NCBI RefSeq assembly: GCF_016481305.1 | Contig: NZ_JAENBO010000001.1 | Span: forward strand, 186,001 to 250,000 | DNA from: Streptococcus pacificus | GTDB taxonomy: Bacteria > Bacillota > Bacilli > Lactobacillales > Streptococcaceae | DNA: 64,000 nucleotides | Direction of reading: 5' to 3' | Shown: positions 56,229-64,000 of the stretch, piece by piece | Position numbering within the stretch: the first letter of the stretch is position 1 | Layout: every line of letters starts with the position of its first letter | Program-made: the position numbers and the translations under genes | Notes under the pieces: generated by a model | The model's database searches: none | Seen by the model: only the letters and a program-made list of their open reading frames with translations | Told to the model about the DNA's origin: nothing

Positions 56229-56438
56229 ATGATTGAAAAAACTTATGAAAAAGATGATTTAATTATCTACTGGCGTCCAGAAATGTGTGAGCACGCAGCA
56301 GAATGCGTTAAAGGATCTCCAAAAGTGTTTGATGTTAAAAGAAGACCATGGATTGACCCAAGTCAAGATAGCACAGAACATATTATGGAAGTTATTGATC
56401 GTTGCCCATCACGCGCCTTAAGCTATAAGAGAAAATAA
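56229..56438 (+). CDS. YjdI-type iron-sulfur mono-cluster protein
   Basis: A 69-residue protein of the divergent 4Fe-4S mono-cluster domain family (Fer4_19, E. coli YjdI). Cysteines in MCEHAAECVKGS and VIDRCPSRALSY; RRPWIDP between them is characteristic. ATG 56229 after AGAGGAG. Immediately followed by a GNAT-type gene, the same pairing as E. coli yjdI-yjdJ. The function of the pair is unknown; electron transfer or cluster-dependent sensing is guesswork. Confidence 0.85.
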   Translation: MIEKTYEKDDLIIYWRPEMCEHAAECVKGSPKVFDVKRRPWIDPSQDSTEHIMEVIDRCPSRALSYKRK

Positions 56439-56453
56439 GGAGAGTTAAAAAAT

Positions 56454-56729
56454 ATGATAACTATTCGTTATGAAGAAGAAAATGATCGTTCAGCTGCTTA
56501 TGATGGTGAAAAAGAAATTGGTGAGTGTACTTATTTTTTAACCAATAGAAAATGGGTGATTAACCACACATTTGTGGATGAGAATTATGGTGGTCAAGGG
56601 ATTGCCAAGAAATTAGTGGCAGAAATTGTTGACCAAGCTAGACAACAAGGTATTAAAATTATTCCGTTATGCCCTTTTGCAAAAAGAGAGTTTGAACTAA
56701 GAGCTGAATACGCAGATGTCAAAGCTTAA
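56454..56729 (+). CDS. YjdJ-type short GNAT acetyltransferase
   Basis: A 91-residue minimal GNAT domain. It has only the core motif: FVDENYGGQGIAKKLVAEIV (acetyl-CoA-binding GGQGIAKKL) and IKIIPLCPFAKREFE, where the CPF segment is typical of the YjdJ subgroup. ATG 56454 after AAGGAGAG, 15 nt behind the iron-sulfur gene, so one operon. Substrate unknown. Confidence 0.85.
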   Translation: MITIRYEEENDRSAAYDGEKEIGECTYFLTNRKWVINHTFVDENYGGQGIAKKLVAEIVDQARQQGIKIIPLCPFAKREFELRAEYADVKA

Positions 56730-56748
56730 TATTATTTGTTTAGACTAT

Positions 56749-56777
56749 AAAAAGAGTTCATGTGAACTCTTTTTTTG
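56749..56777 (+). terminator. Rho-independent terminator
   Basis: AAAAAGAGTTC pairs with GAACTCTTTTT around ATGT, followed by TT. Works in both directions and could also end other transcripts from the right. Confidence 0.92.
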
Positions 56778-56852
56778 ATAGATTAAATTTTTTGAAATCA
56801 AATAAACAACACGCTAATCAATTTTAAAATTAATCAGCAATTCTAAATTGCT

Positions 56853-57374
56853 TTAATAATTGCTCAGTTGTTTAAAATGAGGAACTTTGGATAAAATATA
56901 GTTGCCTGAAAGGCCAACAAGTAATCCTGATAAAATACCACTAAATGACAAAATAGGGAGATAGTTTAAGACAACAAATGATTGGGCGATAAAAGAAAAA
57001 ACAAGTAATTGACCAATATTATGAATGACACCGCCAAAAATAGAGATGCCAATGACACTAACACGTTTTGGACCTAATTGTTTTGCAAAAATCATGGCTA
57101 TAAAACTAAGTACACTACCAGCAGTACTATACAAAAAAGTTGAAAATGTCCCACTTAAAAAAGTAGTGATAAATAATCTCAGACCAATCACTTTTGCACT
57201 ATCTTTTGTTGAAAGATTAAAAAGGGCAATAATTGTCACTAGATTTCCAAGCCCCAATTTTGCTCCTGGTGCGAAGGCAAAAGGAGTTGGAATTAATCGT
57301 TCAACCAATGAAATAACAACTGCTTGAGAGGCAAGCATTGTAATAAAAATCAGTTTGTAGTATTTTGAAGTCAT
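56853..57374 (-). CDS. EetB-like membrane protein (Gx transporter / heptaprenyl-PP synthase component I family)
   Basis: A 173-residue polytopic membrane protein with about five segments. Sequence features of the HepPPS component I/Gx family: LIPTPFAFAPGAKLGLGNLV near the N-terminus, SFIAMIFAKQLGP and GGVIHNIGQLLVF. Members include Listeria EetB, encoded in the extracellular electron transfer locus. Divergent from the NADH dehydrogenase gene, sharing a 230-bp promoter region. The role is not fully known: quinone-related transport or assembly of flavin-based electron transfer. No EetA partner is in the window. Confidence 0.7.
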   Translation of the reverse strand: MTSKYYKLIFITMLASQAVVISLVERLIPTPFAFAPGAKLGLGNLVTIIALFNLSTKDSAKVIGLRLFITTFLSGTFSTFLYSTAGSVLSFIAMIFAKQLGPKRVSVIGISIFGGVIHNIGQLLVFSFIAQSFVVLNYLPILSFSGILSGLLVGLSGNYILSKVPHFKQLSNY

Positions 57375-57542
57375 TATTTTTTGTCACCATTATTAGAGTT
57401 ATATCCTCATCATACAGTTTTTTAAAAGGCATGACAAGTATTTTTTATATTTTTTGTTACTGGGAATTTTGATAAGGATAATTACTTTTTAACCATCAAA
57501 AAACGTAGCTTATTTTTATAGTTAAAAAATAGTTTGTTTATC

Positions 57543-57571
57543 TTGTCTATGGTTTCAAAACATAGTATAAT
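57543..57571 (+). promoter_or_regulatory. Promoter of the NADH dehydrogenase gene
   Basis: TTGTCT (57543-57548), 17-bp spacer, TATAAT (57566-57571). AAAGGAGAAG follows at 57591-57600 before the TTG start. Confidence 0.75.
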
Positions 57572-57604
57572 AAATTGAGATTAAATCAGTAAAGGAGAAG
57601 TATT

Positions 57605-59503
57605 TTGACTAAAGATATTGTTATCATTGGTGCTGGCTATGCTGGTATTTCGGCAGCTCAAACTTTGGCAAAAACATTTAAGAAAAATGATGAGGTAACG
57701 ATTACACTCATCGATAAAAATTCTTTCCATACTTACATGACGGAATTGCATGAGGTTGCAGCAGGGCGTATTGAGCCTGAAGCGATTAAATATGACTTAC
57801 AACGCATTTTTAGTAAGTATCCAAAAGTAACACTTGTAACAGATAAGGTGCTTTCTGTTGACTATGATCAAAAGAAGGTATTTGCTGAACATACAACATT
57901 ATCATTTGATTATCTTATTTTAGCAATGGGTGCAGAAGCTAATGACTTTGGTGTTCCAGATGTTAAAGAAAATGGTTTTACGCTCTGGTCAATTGAGGCA
58001 GCTGAACGTTTGCATGATCATATGATTGATTGTGCATACCGTGCCATGAGAGAACATGACGTTGAAAAAAGAAAAGCCCTCTTAACATTTACTGTTATTG
58101 GTGCTGGTTTTACCGGTGTTGAAATGATTGGGGAGTTGATTGATTGGGTACCAATTATTGCTAACCAATTCAAATTAGACCCTAATGAATTTTCATTAAA
58201 ACTGGTTGAAGCAACGCCAACCGTTCTTCAAATGGTGACTAAAAAAGAACAAGAAAAAACCATTAAATACCTTAATAAGAAAAAGGTAGAAGTGCTTTTA
58301 AATGATGCTGTTACTGAAATCAATAAAGAAAGTCTTGTGCTTTCTTCTGGACGTTCGATTCCAACACATACTTCTATTTGGACATCAGGTATTAAAGCTA
58401 ATACCGATACCAAAGATTACGGTATGGAACAAGCTCGTGCAGGTAGATTAGTAGCTAATGAGTATATGGAAGCTAAGGACAAGCCAGGTGTTTATGTCGC
58501 TGGTGACTTAGTTTATTACGAAGATCCTAATAATGGCAATGCACCAACCCCACAAATCGTTCAAGCAGCTGAACAAACAGGTCATACTGCAGCCCAAAAC
58601 ATTATTGCTGAGATTACTGGTGGTCAAAAGCATGCCTTTAAAGGAAAATATGATGGTTTCATGGTTTCTATTGGTTCTAGGTATGGTGTTGCATACATCA
58701 TGAATAAATACCATATGACTGGTTTCTTTGCGATGTTAATGAAACACATTGTCAACCTTATTTATTTCCTTACCATTAGAAGTTTTTACAACATAGGTGC
58801 TTACATCCGCCACGAGTTCTTTGACATTAAACACAAACGTAATATCTTTGGTGGTCATCTATCAAGTAAAGGAAATAACCTTTGGCTTGTTCCACTTCGT
58901 GTGTTTTATGGGTCTGTTTGGCTTTATGAAGGTATTAAAAAAGCCTTTGGTCTTTTTGGAACAACCTCATGGTTTGGAAATGATGTTGTTTTTCCATTCC
59001 CTTGGTTACAAGAAGCCGTTTCAGGAGCTTCTGAAGCTGCAGATGCTACAACAAGTGCTTCTCAAGCAGCAGATGCGGGTGCCCAAGCAGCAGAGCAAGT
59101 CTTTAGTTTAAACTATACTTACGGTGAAGAACCAATGCAAGTCTTAAAAGGGATGCCAGATTGGTTTGCTTCAATTATGAAGTTTATGATGCCAAATCAA
59201 GATGTTGCTCTTTTCATGCAAAAAATGATGACCTTACTTGAAATTGGTATCGGTTTAGCCTTAATTGGTGGCGCTTTTGTCTGGTTGGTGAGTGCTTTGA
59301 CAGTTGGTCTTGTAGCAATGTTTTCTCTTTCAGGAATGTTCTTCTGGGTTAACATGTGGTTTGTGCCAACAGCGATTGCCTTAATGGCTGGTGCAGGACG
59401 TGCCTTTGGTCTTGACTACTGGATTATGCCTTGGATTGGTAAACGATTAGATCGACTGATTTATGGTAAAGTCAACCATATTTATGGTTTTGATAAAAAA
59501 TAA
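57605..59503 (+). CDS. ndh2: Type II NADH dehydrogenase with membrane C-terminal extension
   Basis: A 632-residue flavoprotein passing electrons from NADH to a quinone. FAD site (VIIGAGYAGISAAQTL), second nucleotide site (VIGAGFTGVEMIGELIDW), and GVYVAGD. After the usual about 400-residue core comes a C-terminal membrane part (from about 400) with four hydrophobic segments (for example ALIGGAFVWLVSALTVGLVA), as in Listeria Ndh2 of the EET locus; plain Ndh lacks it. A stretch rich in Ala/Ser/Asp/Gln (about 480-500) lies in the extension. Start is TTG 57605, because AAAGGAGAAG ends 5 nt upstream; a rare start codon. Heads the quinone/flavin gene run. Confidence 0.92.
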   Translation: MTKDIVIIGAGYAGISAAQTLAKTFKKNDEVTITLIDKNSFHTYMTELHEVAAGRIEPEAIKYDLQRIFSKYPKVTLVTDKVLSVDYDQKKVFAEHTTLSFDYLILAMGAEANDFGVPDVKENGFTLWSIEAAERLHDHMIDCAYRAMREHDVEKRKALLTFTVIGAGFTGVEMIGELIDWVPIIANQFKLDPNEFSLKLVEATPTVLQMVTKKEQEKTIKYLNKKKVEVLLNDAVTEINKESLVLSSGRSIPTHTSIWTSGIKANTDTKDYGMEQARAGRLVANEYMEAKDKPGVYVAGDLVYYEDPNNGNAPTPQIVQAAEQTGHTAAQNIIAEITGGQKHAFKGKYDGFMVSIGSRYGVAYIMNKYHMTGFFAMLMKHIVNLIYFLTIRSFYNIGAYIRHEFFDIKHKRNIFGGHLSSKGNNLWLVPLRVFYGSVWLYEGIKKAFGLFGTTSWFGNDVVFPFPWLQEAVSGASEAADATTSASQAADAGAQAAEQVFSLNYTYGEEPMQVLKGMPDWFASIMKFMMPNQDVALFMQKMMTLLEIGIGLALIGGAFVWLVSALTVGLVAMFSLSGMFFWVNMWFVPTAIALMAGAGRAFGLDYWIMPWIGKRLDRLIYGKVNHIYGFDKK

Positions 59504-59526
59504 TCATTCTTAAGAAAATTAAAAAT

Positions 59527-59578
59527 AAAACGCCCATCGGTAATTCTTAATAAAATGACTTATCATGGGTGCTTTTAT
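59527..59578 (+). terminator. Hairpin between ndh2 and the prenyl synthase
   Basis: GCCCAT pairs with ATGGGTGC-like sequence (59531-59537 with 59563-59570) and T residues follow. May attenuate transcription into the downstream gene, which starts 24 nt later. Confidence 0.45.
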
Positions 59579-59601
59579 TTATAGTAGAGCTGGTGAATAA
59601 A

Positions 59602-60603
59602 ATGATACATACATTGTGGGAAAATTATCCTGATATCAATGACGCTTTGGAAGACGTTAAAGAGATTATGTTAAGTAATATCTCAGTGATTCATCCTGAA
59701 GTGAAACAAAAAATAACAGATTATATTAATGCTTCTGGTAAGTATGTCAGAGCAGGTCTTTTAGTGATGCTAGCAAAAGCAACTGATGGTAAAATCAAAA
59801 TAGGGAAACTTTATTTGGCAGCCTCTGTTGAAATATTACATCTTGCGACACTAATACACGATGACGTCATTGATCAAGCTGGAACGAGAAGAGGGATTGA
59901 GACCCTACACCAAACTTTTTCCAATAAAATTGCCATCTATGCTGGTGATTATCTTCTATCTTATGCCTCAAAACTAGCACTTAAGGGATTTGAAGATATT
60001 CTAAAAGGAAGTAAGGACTTACATTATTCAAAAAACAATTACCGTATCATTGAAAGAGTCTTATCTGGTGAATTATCACAACTAATGAATAGTTTTAATG
60101 AAGATATTTCAGCAAAAGCCTATCTTAAGCAAATTCGTGGAAAGACAGCCTTTCTTTTTGGTATGGCAACAAAAATGGGTGTTTTAACTCCTCATCGAAG
60201 TGTTAAAGAACTTAACCTTGCTTTTAATGTTGGTCAATCTATTGGTATGGCTTTTCAGCTAACGGATGATTTGATTGATTTTAAGAAACCTCAAGAAAGT
60301 TCTGGGAAACCTCAACTGCAAGATGTTCAAAATGGTATTTACACCTACCCACTTATTATTGCTAAGTCTGAGAATAAACAGATTCAAGACTTTCTTTCCA
60401 AGAAAAAAAGGGAAAACTGGTCTCAAGAAGACCTCATTTATCTTCAAAATCTTATTGAGAAAACAGGCGGTTTTTTAGCAACAGAGCAGTTAATCAATCG
60501 TTATATCGCCAAATCAATTAAACAATTGGCTCTGTTATTACCTGAAGAAAAAATGACTGAAATAGTTTCTTTAATCAAAAAATTGTTCACGACATCTCTC
60601 TAA
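59602..60603 (+). CDS. Polyprenyl diphosphate synthase (quinone side chain), DmkB-like
   Basis: A 333-residue all-helical trans-prenyltransferase. First aspartate-rich motif DDVID (87-91, followed by RR), second DDLID (about 222-226); both complete, so active. It extends isoprenoid chains, here most likely for a demethylmenaquinone tail (DmkB/HepT role). ATG 59602 is chosen although it has a weak site (GGTG); GTG 59593 is an alternative. It lies between ndh2 and the FMN lipoprotein, fitting quinone production for Ndh2. Confidence 0.85.
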   Translation: MIHTLWENYPDINDALEDVKEIMLSNISVIHPEVKQKITDYINASGKYVRAGLLVMLAKATDGKIKIGKLYLAASVEILHLATLIHDDVIDQAGTRRGIETLHQTFSNKIAIYAGDYLLSYASKLALKGFEDILKGSKDLHYSKNNYRIIERVLSGELSQLMNSFNEDISAKAYLKQIRGKTAFLFGMATKMGVLTPHRSVKELNLAFNVGQSIGMAFQLTDDLIDFKKPQESSGKPQLQDVQNGIYTYPLIIAKSENKQIQDFLSKKKRENWSQEDLIYLQNLIEKTGGFLATEQLINRYIAKSIKQLALLLPEEKMTEIVSLIKKLFTTSL

Positions 60604-60695
60604 CAAGGAATGTTAAGAAAAACACAAAAAAGACTAGATTTTTTTAAAAAAATATTATATGATATAGTTGAAAAAAATAAAAAGGAGCCCTTAAA

Positions 60696-61223
60696 ATGAA
60701 AAAAGGTACATTATTAAAATCTCTTGCACTTTTAGGTGCTGCAACTCTTCTTGTTGCATGTAGCAACAACTCAAGCGACACAAAATCTGACGCTAAGGAA
60801 ACTACTACAACAACAATGGAGAAAAAAGATGATTCACAAAAAGAAATGATGATGGATCTTCAAGATGGTACATACACTGCTGAATCAGATTTTGATGAAC
60901 ATGATTACAAAGTGATGCACACTATTGTTGTAAAAGATGGAAAAATCACTGAGTCTGACTTTGATTACTACAGCAAAGACGGCAACATGAGAAAAAGTGA
61001 AAACGAAGAATACAACAAAAACATGAAAGAAAAATCAGGTACTTCTTCTAAAGAAGCTATTGACAAATTAAATCAAGAATTAGTTGATGGCCAAATGGCT
61101 GAAGTTGAAGTTGTTTCTGGTGCAACACATACTTCTGAAAACTTCGTGAAGAGTACTGAAGCATTGTTAAAAGCAGCAAGCGAAGGAAATACAGAAACTG
61201 TTTCAATTGACTTAGGTAAATAA
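60696..61223 (+). CDS. FMN-binding lipoprotein, PplA-like
   Basis: A 175-residue exported lipoprotein. Signal peptide with lipobox LLVACSNN (Cys22), a Ser/Thr/Lys-rich linker (25-50), then a single FMN-binding domain (about 55-175) with the flavinylation motif SGATHT (141-146; Thr146 as covalent FMN acceptor). In Listeria PplA carries two FMN sites; here there is one. It would accept electrons at the outer membrane face and pass them to external acceptors. ATG 60696 after AAAGGAG; promoter TATGATATAGT-like region upstream (about 60656-60668). Followed by ApbE. Confidence 0.88.
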   Translation: MKKGTLLKSLALLGAATLLVACSNNSSDTKSDAKETTTTTMEKKDDSQKEMMMDLQDGTYTAESDFDEHDYKVMHTIVVKDGKITESDFDYYSKDGNMRKSENEEYNKNMKEKSGTSSKEAIDKLNQELVDGQMAEVEVVSGATHTSENFVKSTEALLKAASEGNTETVSIDLGK

Positions 61224-61248
61224 TATCTTAGATTGAAAAATAACTTAG

Positions 61249-61292
61249 AATGAGGAGTAGAGAAAAATCTCGCTCCTTATTTCTATTTAACT
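61249..61292 (+). terminator. Hairpin after the FMN lipoprotein gene
   Basis: AGGAGTAGAG pairs with CTCGCTCCT (one mismatch, one bulge), followed by TTATTTCTATTT. Probably a partial terminator that keeps the abundant lipoprotein above the downstream genes. Confidence 0.5.
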
Positions 61293-61318
61293 ATCACATA
61301 AAGTAAAGAGATGAGTCT

Positions 61319-62377
61319 ATGAAATTAAAGTATTTTTTATTAATACTAGTATTACCAATATTATTGATTGGCTGTGCTAAAACGACTAGTAAGGATGAAA
61401 CAACAGCAACAAATTTGCCAATTGTTAAAACACCTACTGAGAGAAATGAACCACTACTTCATACAGTAGTGCAAATAAGCATCTATCATGATAATCAAAA
61501 AAAGGTACTTGATGAAGCAATTGATTATATTAAAGAAATGGAAAGACTTCTTTCAACTAACGAAGAAGGTTCAGATGTTTATCGTATTAATCATGCTAAG
61601 GGTGAGCCAACCAAGGTTGATGACCGTACTTTTGAGTTAATCAAACAAGCGCTAGAGATGTCAAAAGAAAGTGAAGGTAAGTTTGATGTTAGTATTGGAG
61701 CAGTTACCAATTTATGGCAAATCGGTTCTGAAAATGCGCGTGTTCCAAGTGATGAGGAAATCAAACAAGCTTTACCGATGATTAATTATCATGATATTGT
61801 TTTAAACGACTCTGATAAAACTGTTCAAATCAAAGAAGGAATGACACTTGAACTAGGTGGGATTTCAAAAGGATATATCGCAGACCGTGTCAAAGAATTT
61901 TTAGCTAGTAAAGGTGTTACAACGGCTATTATTAATCTAGGAGGTAACGTTGTTGTTATGGGAACTTCCCCTAATAACGCTAAAGGATGGAAAGTTGGTA
62001 TTCAAGATCCAGACAAGGCAAGAGGTGTCACTGTAGGATCTGTCTATCAGGAGGATTCATCCATTGTTACTTCAGGTATTTATGAGCGTTATCTAGAAGA
62101 AAATGGTAAGAGGTACCATCATATTCTTGATCCTAAAACGGGTTATCCTATTGAAAATCAAATTTCAGGAGTCACTGTTTTTACAAAGACATCTACTCAA
62201 GGAGACGGTCTATCAACGTCATTATTTTTACTTGGGATTGATAAAGGATTAGAATTGGTCAATCAAACAGATGGTGTCGAAGCTGTTTTTATTGATAAAG
62301 ACCACGGAATTCATCTTAGTGATGGTCTTAGGGAATCATTTGAACTAACACATGGAGATTATTACATTGCAAAATAA
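61319..62377 (+). CDS. apbE: ApbE-family FMN transferase lipoprotein (FmnB-like)
   Basis: A 352-residue flavin:protein transferase that attaches FMN from FAD to the Thr of the S/T-G-A-T motif. A signal peptide with lipobox LLIGCAK (Cys19) anchors it outside. Family motifs: LELGGISKGYIADRV (flavin/Mg binding), INLGGNVVVMG, and VTSGIYERY ... HHILDPKTGYPI. It is the expected maturation enzyme for the adjacent FMN lipoprotein. ATG 61319 after AAAGAGATGAG. Overlaps the prenyltransferase gene. Confidence 0.92.
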   Translation: MKLKYFLLILVLPILLIGCAKTTSKDETTATNLPIVKTPTERNEPLLHTVVQISIYHDNQKKVLDEAIDYIKEMERLLSTNEEGSDVYRINHAKGEPTKVDDRTFELIKQALEMSKESEGKFDVSIGAVTNLWQIGSENARVPSDEEIKQALPMINYHDIVLNDSDKTVQIKEGMTLELGGISKGYIADRVKEFLASKGVTTAIINLGGNVVVMGTSPNNAKGWKVGIQDPDKARGVTVGSVYQEDSSIVTSGIYERYLEENGKRYHHILDPKTGYPIENQISGVTVFTKTSTQGDGLSTSLFLLGIDKGLELVNQTDGVEAVFIDKDHGIHLSDGLRESFELTHGDYYIAK

Positions 62378-63317
62378 AAATTTATCGTTAGCTTCTTTTA
62401 TAGAATTTGTAGAGTTAAGAACAAAGGTTGCCAGTGTTTTTCCGATGACGATTGGTTTTTTATGGTCACAATACTACCACCATACATTTAACGTGTTAAA
62501 TAGTATCATTTTTATCATAGCTGTTATTAGTTTTGATATGTGTACAACAGCTATCAATAATACGGTAGATTTTCATAAGGCTATTGACGCATCTTACAAA
62601 GTAGAAGAAAATGTGATTGGTAAATATCAATTAAATCTCAAACAGATGGTTAAGATTATCTTTTTATTACTGGGCATTTCTATAGTCTTTTCTATCGTTC
62701 TGGTTTTTTTGACGGATATCATGCTTTTACCTATGGGTATCATCTGCTTTTTGATCGGAATTTTTTACACTTATGGCCCTAAACCACTATCAAGACTGCC
62801 TCTTGGAGAAATTTTTTCTGGCGTTACGATGGGCTTTGGTATTTTTTTTCTGGCACTTTATATTCAACTTCCCAAGAGAATGTTGAGCACTCAAATTGAT
62901 TGGTCAAGTCTCACTATTTCTTGGCATATTGGTGAAATAGCACTTGTCTTTTTGATGAGTCTTCCATTGGTAACACTGATTGCTAATATCATGTTGGCCA
63001 ATAATCTTTCTGATTACGAACAAGACATTAAAAATAAGCGCTTTACCCTTGTCCATTATATTGGTAAAAATAATGCTGTCACATTATATACCGTGCTTAA
63101 TCTTTTTCCTTGGTTTGTTTGGCTGGTATTTATACTCGGTCAATTCGTTCCCTGGTATGGTTTAGTGATTTATCTGTTCTTTCCACTTAATTGGAAGAGT
63201 CTTAAACGATTTAGAAAAGAGCAAATCAAATCAAAAACATTTATTGAAGCGATTAAAAGTTTTGTGCTTTTTTCAGGATTATATGTCTTAACGTTATTAC
63301 TAGGAATACTATTTTAA
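62367..63317 (+). CDS. UbiA-family prenyltransferase (MenA/DmkA-like)
   Basis: A 316-residue integral membrane prenyltransferase with about eight segments. First Asp-rich motif INNTVDFHKAIDAS and second DYEQDIKNKRFTLVHYIGK, the pattern of MenA-type enzymes that attach a polyprenyl chain to dihydroxynaphthoate. Start is TTG 62367, because GGAG (62354-62357) lies 9 nt upstream, while the ATG at 62352 has none. It overlaps apbE by 11 nt. The ring precursor genes (menF, menD and so on) are not in this window, so the naphthoate may come from elsewhere in the genome or from the host/community. Confidence 0.85.
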   Translation: MQNKNLSLASFIEFVELRTKVASVFPMTIGFLWSQYYHHTFNVLNSIIFIIAVISFDMCTTAINNTVDFHKAIDASYKVEENVIGKYQLNLKQMVKIIFLLLGISIVFSIVLVFLTDIMLLPMGIICFLIGIFYTYGPKPLSRLPLGEIFSGVTMGFGIFFLALYIQLPKRMLSTQIDWSSLTISWHIGEIALVFLMSLPLVTLIANIMLANNLSDYEQDIKNKRFTLVHYIGKNNAVTLYTVLNLFPWFVWLVFILGQFVPWYGLVIYLFFPLNWKSLKRFRKEQIKSKTFIEAIKSFVLFSGLYVLTLLLGILF

Positions 63318-63347
63318 ACCTTAGATGACCTCATCTAAGGTTTTTTA
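63318..63347 (+). terminator. Rho-independent terminator
   Basis: AACCTTAGATGA pairs with TCATCTAAGGTT around CC, followed by T residues. Ends the electron-transfer gene run. Confidence 0.92.
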
Positions 63348-63432
63348 TTTTCTTCTCATAAATAATTCATAAATAAAAATTTATATGTAAGATTTTAGCA
63401 AAATAAAAAAGTCTAAATATGGTGCAAATTCA

Positions 63433-63460
63433 TTGACAATATGCGATAAATCAATATAAT
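63433..63460 (+). promoter_or_regulatory. Promoter of the DivIVA-like gene
   Basis: TTGACA (63433-63438), 16-bp spacer, TATAAT (63455-63460), giving a leader of about 100 nt. The leader contains an AGCT-poly(T)-AGCT inverted repeat (about 63530-63552). Confidence 0.7.
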
Positions 63461-63567
63461 AATATATATAATAATAATAGATATTATATGAAAAAAAAGT
63501 AACTTTCATAATCTGAGAAATAGTGTGGAAGCTCTTTTTTTTCTGGGTAGCTTTAGAAGGGAGAAAC

Positions 63568-64000
63568 ATGTTTTTTAAAAAACAATTATTTGGTTACAAT
63601 AAAGCAGATGTTGATCAAATAATTAACAAATTGACTGAAGACAATCAACGATTAAAAAATATGATTGTAGATCAAGAAAAAAATATCAATGAATTATCTG
63701 ATGCCCTTTCTCAAATGAAAGAGAAAGAAAATGATATTCAGAAATCCTTAATGGATGCCAAAAATATTGCTGAAGAGATTATCAATGAAGCAGAAGTATA
63801 TGCAAGCAATAAAAAGGAGGAAGCCAAGAAGAATTCAAGTCGAATCTTTAATAATTTTGAAAAAAACTTCAATGAGATAGTGGCAATAAAACGTGAAATT
63901 GTTGACCTGGAACTTAAAATGAAAGAAGAAATCAGAGAAAAGGTTAATTTCTATCTTAATCAACTTGATGATATTGATGTCTTTGGTGAACAGTTAGATG
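63568..64000 (+). CDS. DivIVA-like coiled-coil protein (3' partial)
   Basis: Open to the window's end (144 codons visible). It begins FKKQLFGYNKADVDQIINKL, the DivIVA N-terminal signature (FGYN-x-DVD), followed by a long coiled coil (for example NRLKNMIVDQEKNINELSDA-like heptads, about 28-110). ATG 63568 follows GAAGGGAG (63556-63563). DivIVA/GpsB-type proteins mark curved membrane and guide cell division or wall synthesis. This one lacks the usual sepF-ylm neighbours, so it may be an accessory DivIVA paralog. Confidence 0.75.
   Translation, partial: MFFKKQLFGYNKADVDQIINKLTEDNQRLKNMIVDQEKNINELSDALSQMKEKENDIQKSLMDAKNIAEEIINEAEVYASNKKEEAKKNSSRIFNNFEKNFNEIVAIKREIVDLELKMKEEIREKVNFYLNQLDDIDVFGEQLD

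Overview
The window reads as a low-GC Streptococcus chromosome. Evidence: a YSIRK/LPXTG ZmpB-type metalloprotease, SpxB-type pyruvate oxidase, an LPXTG-anchored C69 dipeptidase, CcpA-type cre sites, strong AGGAGG ribosome sites and streptococcal-type insertion sequences. It is not assigned to species. Roughly the first 29 kb is accessory DNA, interrupted by one core gene (rsuA-like). The rest is mostly metabolic.

Region 1 (1-18.8 kb), mobile and defence DNA. Decayed transfer-gene fragments (1-629) are followed by an XRE-type regulator, a BsuBI/PstI-type DNA methyltransferase and restriction enzyme, and a two-gene Thoeris system (SIR2-SLOG ThsA and TIR-like ThsB). An ISL3 element with a frameshifted transposase comes next; on its far side lies what looks like the first 13 codons of a mobC-like gene. 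Then come an HNH nuclease plus ABC-type ATPase pair (Septu/PtuAB-like), a decayed IS3 element, a small orphan helix-turn-helix-like ORF and a 2133-residue M26 metalloprotease with four tandem 291-bp G5-type repeats. A second, decayed ISL3 copy closes the region in the same orientation as the first.

Region 2 (18.9-29.3 kb). After the pseudouridine synthase come a small membrane protein, a pair of DUF262 proteins (the second with a C-terminal HNH-like DUF1524 part, GmrSD-like), several unrecognised genes, and a compact three-gene cassette: an unknown protein, a membrane/coiled-coil protein and a CbxX/CfxQ-type AAA+ ATPase. This cassette is the best candidate here for an undescribed system.

Region 3 (29.3-56 kb), pyruvate, acyl-CoA and sulfur metabolism. 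Pyruvate phosphate dikinase has a long leader with a cre site. A CoA-disulfide reductase-rhodanese-TusA-DsrE fusion sits behind a CstR/CsoR-like operator. Then come an arsenate-reductase-like protein, a thioesterase and the LPXTG dipeptidase. A catabolite-controlled operon encodes 2-oxoacid dehydrogenase E1a-E1b-E2-E3, a PTS-IIC-like membrane protein, phosphate butyryltransferase and butyrate kinase. Its layout suggests ATP generation from a 2-oxoacid via acyl-CoA and acyl-phosphate. A LysR regulator, a serine hydrolase, pyruvate oxidase, a nitroreductase, a PatB-type C-S lyase and an ABC-F protein follow.

Region 4 (56-63.4 kb), a flavin-based respiratory / extracellular electron transfer module: EetB-like membrane protein (divergent), type II NADH dehydrogenase with a membrane C-terminus, polyprenyl diphosphate synthase, FMN-binding lipoprotein (PplA-like), ApbE/FmnB flavin transferase and a UbiA/MenA-type prenyltransferase. 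It parallels the Listeria EET locus, but the PplA-like protein has a single FMN site and no EetA is in view. The window ends inside a DivIVA-like gene. No tRNA, rRNA or CRISPR array was seen.
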